Positions 7,344-14,671 of a DNA stretch of 19,075 bases are shown here, piece after piece (positions within the stretch are counted from its first letter, which is position 1; the number at the start of each line of letters is the position of its first letter). The translations under genes and the position numbers were made by a program. Source of the stretch: CAITZA01 sp937915285 (GTDB taxonomy: Bacteria; Desulfobacterota; Desulfomonilia; Desulfomonilales; Desulfomonilaceae); assembly GCA_036821825.1 (NCBI GenBank), contig DAISIV010000059.1, forward strand, positions 1 through 19,075, given 5' to 3'. The notes beneath the pieces were generated by a model. That model worked only from the letters and a program-made list of their open reading frames with translations. It was not told where the DNA came from and did no database searches.

Positions 7344-8504
7344 CTAGAAGGCCGCCTCATAAATTAACGTCGCTTCTTCTGCGCCCAACTTCCTGGGGTT
7401 GTTCTCAACCGGCCTCGTGACCTTTAGGGCTCCCTCTACGAGCATTGGAATGTCCTCGAAAGGAACTCCTATTTCAGAAAGTCCCCCAGGAATATTGATG
7501 TCGTCACACAGGGTCCTCACACCATCCACGGCCGCCTCAGCCGCCCACCTCGTAGAAAGGCTTTCCACTGACTCTCCCATGCTTTGCGCAATAAGAGCCA
7601 TTGATCTTTCGGCTGCAGGGAGATTGAATTCCATTACATGTGGAATAAGAACAGCATTAGCCAGGCCATGCGGAATCCTGTAATTACCACCCAATGGGTA
7701 AGCCAGGGCGTGAGCTGCGCCCACTCCTGCGTCCGCTAACGCCAATCCGCCGAAAAGGCTGCCCAATAGCATGTTTTCACGTGCCTCAATGTCAGTACCC
7801 CTGTAAACTGCTCGTCGCAAGCTGGCAGATATGAGACGGATCGCTGTAAACGAAAGACTCTCAGTGAAAACTGTTGAAGACAGGCTTGTGACAGACTCTA
7901 TGGCATGAGTCAGAGCATCCATTCCGGTCGAGGCCGTAACATCGGCAGGCAGGGACAAGGTTAGTTCCGGGTCCAGTAATGCTGCGTCGGGGAACATGTG
8001 AATACTGTTGATGCCGCCTTTGGCTTTGGTCTGCCGGTTGGTGAACACTGCGGTAAACGTGACTTCCGAACCCGTTCCGGCCGTTGTCGGGATCATTATC
8101 GTCGGGACACCGGGCTTCTTTACGACGTTCAATCCCACATACGCTTCAGCAAGCCCGGGGTTAGTAAGCAATACCGCCGCCGCTTTGGCTGTATCCATTG
8201 CCGAACCACCGCCAATACCTATGACAATGTCGGCCTTGAGATCGCGACCAATGTCCGCAGCAGAATCAGCGTTGTCTAGATACGGCTCAGGCTCAACCTT
8301 CAAACTTACTTCACCACTCACATTGTGGTCCCTGAGACTTTTTCGAGCGGATTCCAGGATTCCATGACTCTCAAGGGATGGGTCGGCAACCATCAAATAT
8401 CTTGTGGCCCCCATGGATTTAGCTAACTCACCCAGGCCGGAAATGGCCCCTACCCCTGACACGATTCTTGTCTTAAAATGGAAATGCTTCAACCGCTCTA
8501 TCAT
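7344..8504 (-). CDS. Iron-containing alcohol dehydrogenase, probable Kdo 8-oxidising enzyme (KdnB role)
   Basis: This 386-residue group III (Fe-dependent) alcohol dehydrogenase has the NAD-binding motif G98-G-G-S-A-M-D-T-A-K107, a T-T-A-G-T-G-S-E segment (140-147), and the four metal ligands Asp196, His200, His265 and His279. As first gene of an operon with a KdnA-like transaminase and KdsB, it would oxidise the C8 hydroxyl of Kdo to the aldehyde, as KdnB does in Shewanella. However, KdnB as I recall it is shorter (about 355 residues), and this protein also resembles general enzymes of the FucO type, so the role rests mainly on context. The ribosome binding site AGAGG lies close to the ATG, and an extended -10 promoter lies 33 bases upstream. 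The gap to the aminotransferase gene is 95 bases. Confidence 0.9.
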   Translation of the reverse strand: MIERLKHFHFKTRIVSGVGAISGLGELAKSMGATRYLMVADPSLESHGILESARKSLRDHNVSGEVSLKVEPEPYLDNADSAADIGRDLKADIVIGIGGGSAMDTAKAAAVLLTNPGLAEAYVGLNVVKKPGVPTIMIPTTAGTGSEVTFTAVFTNRQTKAKGGINSIHMFPDAALLDPELTLSLPADVTASTGMDALTHAIESVTSLSSTVFTESLSFTAIRLISASLRRAVYRGTDIEARENMLLGSLFGGLALADAGVGAAHALAYPLGGNYRIPHGLANAVLIPHVMEFNLPAAERSMALIAQSMGESVESLSTRWAAEAAVDGVRTLCDDINIPGGLSEIGVPFEDIPMLVEGALKVTRPVENNPRKLGAEEATLIYEAAF

Positions 8505-8543
8505 TTCAACCTCTCTAGCTTATTCTGAGACTAAAACGGACAA

Positions 8544-8572
8544 CCTATACCAGAATTCCCGTATCGGGGCAA
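8544..8572 (-). promoter_or_regulatory. Promoter for the dehydrogenase-kdnA-kdsB operon
   Basis: On the minus strand TTGCCC (8567-8572), 17 bases, then TATAGG (8544-8549) preceded by TGG, which makes an extended -10 element. The transcription start would be near 8537, giving a 33-base leader before the dehydrogenase ATG. The site lies in the 150-base divergent gap shared with ffh. Confidence 0.45.
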
Positions 8573-8654
8573 GTAAAGAAAACTATTACATTTCAGAGTC
8601 TAATATGTTATAAAAAAGAGTTCAGGAAGTAACTTTTTCCAGGAGGCCATCCAA

Positions 8655-10187
8655 GTGCTTGAAATCCTGAGTCGTGGATTCCGGGACGCTAAACAGTATC
8701 TTCAGGGCATGCGGACTCTCAATGAGGAGAATCTGGCGGAAGCCCTTAAAATTGTTAGAGTCTCCCTGTTGGAAGCCGACGTAGAGTTTAATGTAACCAG
8801 GTCATTTCTTGACAAGGTCAAGGAACAGGCTCTGGGCGAGATCGTTCAGGTAAGGGTCAAGCACAAGGACAAGAAGCTCAAGGTTTCTCCTGGCGATCAT
8901 TTCATAAGACTTTGCCATGACGAGCTGGTCAGACTCATGGGACCGGCGGACACGGGCCTGAACCTCAAGGCCAGTCCGGTCAGCGCCATAATGATGGTAG
9001 GACTCCAGGGTTCCGGAAAAACAACCACGTCAGCCAAGCTAGCCAAACTTCTGATGAAGTCCGGAAAGCGGCCGATGCTGGTCGCAGCCGACGTGTACCG
9101 TCCTGCTGCTGTTGATCAGTTGAAGACCCTTGGGGCTTCCTTAAACATTCCCGTTTTCTCGGAGAGCGGCGCCCCACCCCAGATATGTTCGAAAGCATTG
9201 GCTCAGGCCGCCACGCTCGGATGCAATGTAGCAATCTTTGATACAGCCGGCAGGCTTACCGTCGATGAATCTCTCATGGAAGAACTGAGACAGATAGAGG
9301 AGCTTACGTCCCCTGACAATGTGCTTCTTGTCTGTGACGCCATGATTGGCCAGGAATCTGTGAATGTTGCCAGGGCTTTTAACGAGCGCATCACCCTGAC
9401 CGGTTTCATACTTACAAAGTTGGATGGTGACGCTCGCGGTGGAGCGGCTATCTCAGTCAAAGAGGCAACCGGGGTTCCGATAAAGTTTGTAGGTATGGGA
9501 GAGGGACTGGACCGCCTTGAAGAATTCAGACCAGATGGGCTGGCCTCAAGGATTCTGGGTTTTGGAGACGTTGTCGGGCTAGTCCGCGACTTTGAGGAAG
9601 TAGTTGACGAGAAAAAAGCCGAAGAAGACGCAATGCGCATGCTTCAAGGGGATTTCTCGCTGAACGACTTTCTTAATCAGGTGAAAACCATAAAGAAAAT
9701 GGGGCCGCTTCAAGACGTGCTGGAAAAATTGCCATTCTTTCAGGGGGCAATGCCTCAGCAGGCCACCATCGACGACTATGAACTGGTTCGGGTGGAATCC
9801 ATCATAAATTCCATGACTCCGAGAGAACGCAAGCAACCGGACATCATCGACGACAGCCGTATCAAACGCATAGCTACTGGGTCGGGCAGGAAAGACAGTG
9901 AGGTCAAGGACCTGCTAACCAAGTTCAAAGACATGAGAGACCTGATGAGCGCGATGGGCGGCGGTAAAATCAAAGGGAGGTTCAAGCGTCTCAAGGGCTT
10001 AAAAAAGATGCTCAGTGACGGATTCTCAGGACTCACAGGGTCTGGAACGGGTGCAGTTCCTACACCTGAGAACCCATTTGCCCTCCCCGAGTTATCCAAG
10101 GGTAAGGTGACTTCCAAGAAAACGCTTGATAAACAGAGGAAGAAAAACAAGGAGGCCCGTAAAGCGCGCAAGAAATCAAAAAGATGA
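8655..10187 (+). CDS. ffh: Signal recognition particle protein Ffh
   Basis: This 510-residue SRP GTPase binds 4.5S RNA and signal sequences of inner-membrane proteins and docks with FtsY. An N-terminal helical bundle (about 1-100) is followed by the GTPase domain with P-loop G116-L-Q-G-S-G-K-T-T, D196-T-A-G-R200 and T254-K-L-D257-G-D, and then a Met-rich M domain (about 330-440) with the RNA-binding SGR segment. The C-terminal 50-60 residues form a Lys/Arg-rich extension beyond the usual end (E. coli Ffh is about 453 residues). The start is GTG with a perfect AGGAGG (8641-8646) eight bases upstream. Promoter signals upstream are weak (TATAAA at 8609-8614, poor -35). rpsP and trmD, often downstream of ffh, are absent. 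Confidence 0.98.
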   Translation: MLEILSRGFRDAKQYLQGMRTLNEENLAEALKIVRVSLLEADVEFNVTRSFLDKVKEQALGEIVQVRVKHKDKKLKVSPGDHFIRLCHDELVRLMGPADTGLNLKASPVSAIMMVGLQGSGKTTTSAKLAKLLMKSGKRPMLVAADVYRPAAVDQLKTLGASLNIPVFSESGAPPQICSKALAQAATLGCNVAIFDTAGRLTVDESLMEELRQIEELTSPDNVLLVCDAMIGQESVNVARAFNERITLTGFILTKLDGDARGGAAISVKEATGVPIKFVGMGEGLDRLEEFRPDGLASRILGFGDVVGLVRDFEEVVDEKKAEEDAMRMLQGDFSLNDFLNQVKTIKKMGPLQDVLEKLPFFQGAMPQQATIDDYELVRVESIINSMTPRERKQPDIIDDSRIKRIATGSGRKDSEVKDLLTKFKDMRDLMSAMGGGKIKGRFKRLKGLKKMLSDGFSGLTGSGTGAVPTPENPFALPELSKGKVTSKKTLDKQRKKNKEARKARKKSKR

Positions 10188-10245
10188 CGGGTAGTTTTTC
10201 AGAGAGTGGATCAACAAAAATTTGAATCGTCAGTCATTCTATTGC

Positions 10246-10274
10246 TTGTTAGATCGATTAAAAATCTTTATTCT
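10246..10274 (+). promoter_or_regulatory. Candidate promoter for the small membrane protein
   Basis: TTGTTA (10246-10251) and TATTCT (10269-10274) are separated by 17 bases, each with four of six consensus positions. Transcription would start near 10281, about 44 bases before the start codon at 10325. This suggests the gene can be expressed apart from ffh. Confidence 0.35.
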
Positions 10275-10324
10275 ATAAAGCCTGAATTCCATTAGTCGGG
10301 CATGAACCATAACAGGAGGAAAAT

Positions 10325-10738
10325 ATGCTTTGGAAATTGATCGGAATGATAGCTTTGGGTCTGATTAGCGCGGCGTTGAGCTATTACAAGAAGAACTATT
10401 TTGTCAACCTTTTCAACGATATTCTTGGCAAAGATGAGGACGATGATCCTGCGACCCGCGTAGGACGTGGTTTCATTTATGGTTTCCTCTTTCCAGTTTA
10501 TTTCTGCCTTCTCCTGTCTGGATTGGCGGTGCTGATAAGTTTCCTGATTGGGGCGGGGATAATCGCTGGAATAGTTTTCGTGATGGTCTGGGTTACCGAG
10601 AAATTCCTCCCGCAGGCATGGCTTGGAGGTTTCATCGTTCCTCTTTTCAACAAGATTGGATTGAAGGGCGCCAAATGCGAACCTAAACCATCGTGTACGG
10701 TTCAGTCCGATATTTACCCTCCAAACCAAAACGGGTAA
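10325..10738 (+). CDS. Small inner-membrane protein of unknown function
   Basis: I do not recognise this 137-residue protein. It has three likely membrane segments: residues 5-21, 49-69 and 70-91, the last two nearly continuous and rich in Gly, Ile and Val. An acidic run D37-E-D-D-D41 sits in the first loop, and the C-terminal 25 residues are polar with two cysteines and many prolines. The start has a perfect AGGAGG five bases upstream, and a strong terminator follows at 10787-10812, so it looks genuinely expressed, possibly from its own promoter at 10246. It follows ffh by 137 bases, and a link to membrane protein insertion is possible but has no support beyond position. Confidence 0.8.
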   Translation: MLWKLIGMIALGLISAALSYYKKNYFVNLFNDILGKDEDDDPATRVGRGFIYGFLFPVYFCLLLSGLAVLISFLIGAGIIAGIVFVMVWVTEKFLPQAWLGGFIVPLFNKIGLKGAKCEPKPSCTVQSDIYPPNQNG

Positions 10739-10786
10739 CAGCTCACAGATCCGATAATTAATCAAAACAAATCGGTGTTGAAAAAA

Positions 10787-10819
10787 AGAAAGGCTCTTAC
10801 AGGAGCCTTTCTTTTTATT
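10787..10819. terminator. Bidirectional intrinsic terminator
   Basis: A perfect 10-bp stem, AGAAAGGCTC (10787-10796) with GAGCCTTTCT (10803-10812), closes a TTACAG loop. TTTTTATT follows on the plus side, and a run of seven A bases precedes it (10781-10787), giving a T run on the minus strand. It sits between two convergent genes, 48 bases after the small membrane protein and 70 bases beyond the stop of the PEP carboxykinase-like gene, and can serve both. Confidence 0.92.
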
Positions 10820-10881
10820 CCGATTCAAGGCGCAGGCTGACTATGCAACCCTGCCTGCGTCGCTTTTTGACTTTGGGTCTA

Positions 10882-12585
10882 TCAAAGTTTTTTCTCAAGA
10901 TCTCTAATGGTGTCATCAAGTGTGATCATGGCCAGCCTTACCGAGTCTACAAATCTCTCCTGGATTTCACCCTGTCTTGTCAGTTCAGCCAGAAAGTCAA
11001 TTCTCTGCTGAGTGCGTTTCTGCAACAACTTGTAGTAGTCAAGGGTGGTCGGCGGAGTGTACTTTTCATCATAGGCGCTATCAAGAAAGGTAAGAGATCC
11101 CTTCTTGGGGAGACTTAGACCCGGATACACCGGCCAGTCTTCCATGTCCATTTTCCCCCTGGCCAAATGCACTACCATGGGTAGAGTCAGTTCTTTCGGG
11201 ATATCTATTTCCTTGCTATTGGATCCGTAAAATTTGTTCGTGTTGAGTATGACCCCAACTGCTCCTCTTTTGAAAAGCTCCTCAAAGCGATCGCAATCAA
11301 GGGTTAGGGGATAAACCCTGAAAGGGTTGGCAAAAGGTTCGAAAACCAGTCGGTTCATCTCTGATTCAGCCACATTCTCGGCCGATGTTCTCATGGTTGC
11401 TAGCGATGCGCCCATTGCGACAGCCAGCCTGTGGTTTGAAATGAAAGTGATAGGTGGCAGGGTTGTGTCTTTCATCAGGTAACACACGTAATTGGGCATA
11501 GGACCGGTGTCTGCGAGATTCAGAAGCCATTCCCTGCTTTTTATGGCGCGGCCGTTCCTGTTCCGGATATCAGTAGGAAAGATCACTTTCGCCCCGTGCT
11601 CATTCTCTGTGACCATCTGATTCATGGCGGTCATCCAGAAATCGATATCCTTGGATCCTGTCTCGGTGCCATCGGTTTTGTCAAAGAGGTTGGGCTCAAG
11701 AACAATACTCTTCTTGTGAGCCATGTCGATGTTGAAAGCGTCATCGTGTATGACGGTAACCTTTTCTCCCTGATCAGTCTTTATGGCTCCCTCATGGAAT
11801 GCTGAATTGGTGAGCGAAGATTTCCCCGACCCTGACAAACCAAATACTGCCATGGAGGAATTCCCCTCCTGCAGATGGAATTCTTTTATTCCGGCGTGAC
11901 ACGCCACCATGCCGGCCCTGACTCCGATCGTCCAGCCAAATGTCAGGAGGTTCTTTTTCATCTCCCCGAAATACCTCAAACCCAGGACAGCCACTGCATT
12001 ATGTTCCGGATCTATGATGACCAATCCAATAGGAAAATCGGGGTGCTTCCAATCAGGGTCAGCGATCATAATGACATCGGTTTCGCCTTCCAGTCTGGTA
12101 GATTTCTCGTACTCCTCAAGGTATTCAGGCGTCTCATGCTGGAAGTTCAGGCAGACGTTAAGCGCATTAATCGCGTGTCGTTCGGTGGTCAGATAATGAA
12201 CCCTGATCATGCAGTCCGTATCGAGGCCCATGTAAGCATTAGCATAGATCAGTGGCTTGTTACCCATGTCGTAGACTGCTTCACGCAGAATCGTCTCATA
12301 TTTGCCCTTGTCAGCGCCCATTTTGGGAACTAGTACCCTGGCCTTTGCTGTTCTGCCTAATATAGATCCATCATTTACCACCAAAACTTTTGCATCAGCC
12401 GGAAGCCCCATTTCTTTGGCTTTATACATCGGATGATCTGTAACAATAACTCCAGGCTGTTTGCTAGCCAGTTCGTAGCATTCCTTCAAGTTGACTTTTC
12501 TTACGTTGTTTCCGTAGAAAACTGTCTTGATAATAGCTTGAAATGAACTAGTGTGTTTTGGATTCAAAAATCTCTCTGTTGACAT
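10882..12585 (-). CDS. Divergent ATP-type phosphoenolpyruvate carboxykinase-family protein
   Basis: This 567-residue protein has the PEPCK kinase fold, which in known members interconverts oxaloacetate plus ATP with PEP plus CO2. Landmarks align with E. coli PckA: G-R-T-A-K near residue 77 (PckA R65 region), Y205 with K210-K211 (PckA Y207, K212-K213), His230 (PckA H232), P-loop G-L-S-G-S-G-K255-S-S, and metal-binding H-D281-D282. Several conserved stretches differ: the kinase-2 motif reads HDDAFNID, MHCSAN is replaced by ACHAG, and the lid R-I-S segment reads K-E-I. It may be a true gluconeogenic enzyme of an anaerobic lineage or a PEPCK-clan kinase with another substrate. The ATG has a perfect AGGAGG four bases upstream, and the gene stands alone between a divergent gap and the terminator. 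Confidence 0.82.
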   Translation of the reverse strand: MSTERFLNPKHTSSFQAIIKTVFYGNNVRKVNLKECYELASKQPGVIVTDHPMYKAKEMGLPADAKVLVVNDGSILGRTAKARVLVPKMGADKGKYETILREAVYDMGNKPLIYANAYMGLDTDCMIRVHYLTTERHAINALNVCLNFQHETPEYLEEYEKSTRLEGETDVIMIADPDWKHPDFPIGLVIIDPEHNAVAVLGLRYFGEMKKNLLTFGWTIGVRAGMVACHAGIKEFHLQEGNSSMAVFGLSGSGKSSLTNSAFHEGAIKTDQGEKVTVIHDDAFNIDMAHKKSIVLEPNLFDKTDGTETGSKDIDFWMTAMNQMVTENEHGAKVIFPTDIRNRNGRAIKSREWLLNLADTGPMPNYVCYLMKDTTLPPITFISNHRLAVAMGASLATMRTSAENVAESEMNRLVFEPFANPFRVYPLTLDCDRFEELFKRGAVGVILNTNKFYGSNSKEIDIPKELTLPMVVHLARGKMDMEDWPVYPGLSLPKKGSLTFLDSAYDEKYTPPTTLDYYKLLQKRTQQRIDFLAELTRQGEIQERFVDSVRLAMITLDDTIRDLEKKL

Positions 12586-12980
12586 ACCGCCTCCTGAAAA
12601 GGTTTGTGGGACTATTTTGTGTCTCTTGTAGTTTTCCGGTTAGTTTTAGATTGCAAAATTGATTCGCATTCAAGCGGCTGAAAAAATTTAGAGAAACTGC
12701 CCGTAATATCCGCTGATTGGCTAATTAATTCGGTTTGTCAATGATCCGGATTTCAGACAGCGCTACTCATGTATACCACAATGATGGTAAAACACGAATT
12801 GTTTATTTACATTAAGGGCATGGCAATCAGGGGTCATGAACTGAGAGGTGGTCTCCCGGTTGCGTTTTTGGTCCAAAAAGTATAGGAATAGCCTCTACCG
12901 GACTTGATTGGCTCCTGCAAGCGAGCCCATGGAGTTACAGCTTAGACTCAGACTCAAATGATTACGAGAATTGTATTCTA
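12586..12980. other. Divergent intergenic region
   Basis: These 395 bases separate the PEPCK-like gene (minus) from the lipoprotein gene (plus). Apart from the minus-strand promoter candidate at 12645-12673, I find no repeat, RNA gene or clear operator. For the plus strand, TATAGG (about 12881-12886) and TATTCT (12973-12978) are isolated -10-like hexamers without good -35 partners. Confidence 0.4.
12645..12673 (-). promoter_or_regulatory. Candidate promoter for the PEPCK-like gene
   Basis: On the minus strand TTGAAT (12668-12673), 17 bases, TCTAAA (12645-12650). The start of transcription would fall near 12638, giving a leader of about 53 bases. Each box has four of six consensus positions, so the call is moderate. 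Confidence 0.35.
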
Positions 12981-13850
12981 ATGGATCATTCCGAACCTTC
13001 GTGCAAAAACTCGTGGAGATGGCTTAAAAATCTGAGGTTCTTTTTGTTCATGGGGCTTTTGCTGGTTATCATTTCGGGTTGCACTAAAACATTTTCGGGC
13101 CTGATCAAGTCATCTGACCGTTCTGTAGCACAATCGCCTCAATCCACACTCATAAAGCCAAAATTTGATGATTCCGAAAAGGACAAGTCCACTTCTCAGA
13201 TTTCGTCGGAGGCTCAAACGGTCCAGCCAGTCAGAAACTCTTCTGACCCGATGAAGGAAGACATCAAGGACAGCCCCAAAGAGCCAGAACCTGATCAAAA
13301 GTCAGCGGTTTCAAAGCAGCCGGTACCGCCGACTTCAGCCTCAGCAGTCAAGGATAACACAACCCAGACCGAAGATGCCCAGAAACCTCCAAAAAGGCTC
13401 ACAGGAGCTGAGCAGAGGGATTTTCCCGAAGAAAAGGATCAGAAACGTGGGGACAAACCATTGCAACCTGTGAGAACAAAACAGGGTCCTGATGAAGACG
13501 AAATGTTGGGCTCAGAGATTGAAGAGAGAAATCCGGAATTCCGTAAACACGATCATTCAAAATATGTCACCAAAATAAAGAATGCGGCTATTGATGTGGT
13601 CAATAGGGAGCGTGATTCTGTCTATGTGAGGATGTGCAAGCACAATACAACTGATGAGTGGTCCCTGGGTGTTTATTTTGTTCAGGGCAAGAGCTATTAT
13701 TTCCGAACTTACGTTTGGGATCCCATAGAAAACTTGTGGACTGAGACTTTTGAATCTGAAAAAAGACCTTATTCAGGCTTCAAAAACCATCTTTCTTTCA
13801 GTTCGGCCGGAAAGAAATGCGTTCCGCTCAAAGGTAGTGATAAAGAATGA
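12981..13850 (+). CDS. Hypothetical lipoprotein with long disordered linker
   Basis: The family of this 289-residue protein is not recognised. Residues 9-19 are basic (K9, R13, K16, R19), 20-31 hydrophobic, and the lipobox I-S-G-C ends at Cys34, so it should be exported and lipidated. Residues 40-185 are rich in Pro, Gln, Lys, Glu and Ser and probably unstructured, as in spacers that reach across the periplasm. The compact C-terminal part (about 190-285) has alternating aromatic residues suggesting a beta-rich domain (Y-F-V-Q-G-K-S-Y-Y-F-R-T-Y-V-W), with Cys at 218 and near the end. A start at Met24 would remove the positive n-region, so the first ATG is preferred, although no ribosome binding site is visible. 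It is the first of three exported-protein genes in a row. Confidence 0.78.
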   Translation: MDHSEPSCKNSWRWLKNLRFFLFMGLLLVIISGCTKTFSGLIKSSDRSVAQSPQSTLIKPKFDDSEKDKSTSQISSEAQTVQPVRNSSDPMKEDIKDSPKEPEPDQKSAVSKQPVPPTSASAVKDNTTQTEDAQKPPKRLTGAEQRDFPEEKDQKRGDKPLQPVRTKQGPDEDEMLGSEIEERNPEFRKHDHSKYVTKIKNAAIDVVNRERDSVYVRMCKHNTTDEWSLGVYFVQGKSYYFRTYVWDPIENLWTETFESEKRPYSGFKNHLSFSSAGKKCVPLKGSDKE

Positions 13851-14034
13851 TAAATTATTCAGATAGAATTTCACTTCAGGGTCTAACTTGACTAAGCGGC
13901 TCTTTTGAACTAAGGCGAGCTAGACTGATGATAACGTTCCAGTGACTCATCGACCGGACTATCAAGGGAAATGTCTTGTTTATCGAAAAGAAGGTTTCTA
14001 ACTTCCTGACAAATCGTTCAAGGAGGCTCGGCTC

Positions 14035-14625
14035 ATGAATACCACTATTGAGTCTGAAAAATGTCGTTACTTTTGCCTAAAACCCGTTTTAAGAGTTCCT
14101 GCGATCATCCTGACAGGCATATTTATGAGTCTGGCTTTTGGGGTTTTCTGTTCGGTCGAGGCCCAGCAGACCAGAGACCAATGCTATAGCTGCTGCGGCG
14201 CCTCGGGTCTCGATGAATATTTCGCGGAGCAATGCAGGCTCAAATGTTTCAGGAATCCGGATCACTGCATATCTGGAAATGCCAAGGAGTCGGTTCCTGC
14301 AGCCAGGCCGGCTCAGCAGTCTGAAAAACCACAGCGCCAAAGACCTGTTGAACAGCCAACGGTAGCTGCCCAAGAACAGCCTGCCAGACCTCAGCCTAGA
14401 AGAGCTGAATTCGTTTGGCCCAATCCGTTGAATCTTGTTCCAGGCCGAGAATTTGAGGCAGCCGGACAAATCCTCGTAATGAACGGAATACCGCCGCAGC
14501 ACCCAAATCATGCTGTAGCCCTGCGCGCTGTTCAAGATGTTCTGGTCAGTTTTGGAATCAACAATCCAACCGGTGGCGCTTTACCAACCGGACAACTGGA
14601 GAGAATCGTCGGACAGTTCCGATAA
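14035..14625 (+). CDS. Secreted Cys-rich protein of unknown function
   Basis: I do not recognise this 196-residue protein. A signal peptide covers about residues 18-43, with a likely cut after V-E-A. The mature start holds six cysteines in 29 residues (50, 53, 54, 67, 71, 78) in the spacing CxxCC-x12-C-x3-C-x6-C. There is no CxxCH haem motif, so disulfides or metal binding are more likely. A Pro/Gln/Arg-rich linker (about 84-123) joins it to a compact C-terminal domain (about 125-196) with a predicted helix at A-V-A-L-R-A-V-Q-D-V-L. The start has AGGAGG with about eight bases spacing. The decahaem cytochrome gene begins 46 bases after the stop, so the two may be co-transcribed. Confidence 0.8.
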   Translation: MNTTIESEKCRYFCLKPVLRVPAIILTGIFMSLAFGVFCSVEAQQTRDQCYSCCGASGLDEYFAEQCRLKCFRNPDHCISGNAKESVPAARPAQQSEKPQRQRPVEQPTVAAQEQPARPQPRRAEFVWPNPLNLVPGREFEAAGQILVMNGIPPQHPNHAVALRAVQDVLVSFGINNPTGGALPTGQLERIVGQFR

Positions 14626-14671
14626 TGATTTTCAAGAGCCTCCGAGGAATTGATTAATTCGACTGAACTGC

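Noticed and set aside
8587..8614. TTACAT, 17 bases, TATAAA upstream of ffh.
   Set aside because: The -10 is good, but the -35 matches only two positions; mentioned with ffh and not listed as a promoter.
13889..13917. TTGACT with 17-base spacing before the Cys-rich protein gene.
   Set aside because: The hexamer at -10 (TAAGGC) matches only two positions of the consensus, and no better partner was found.
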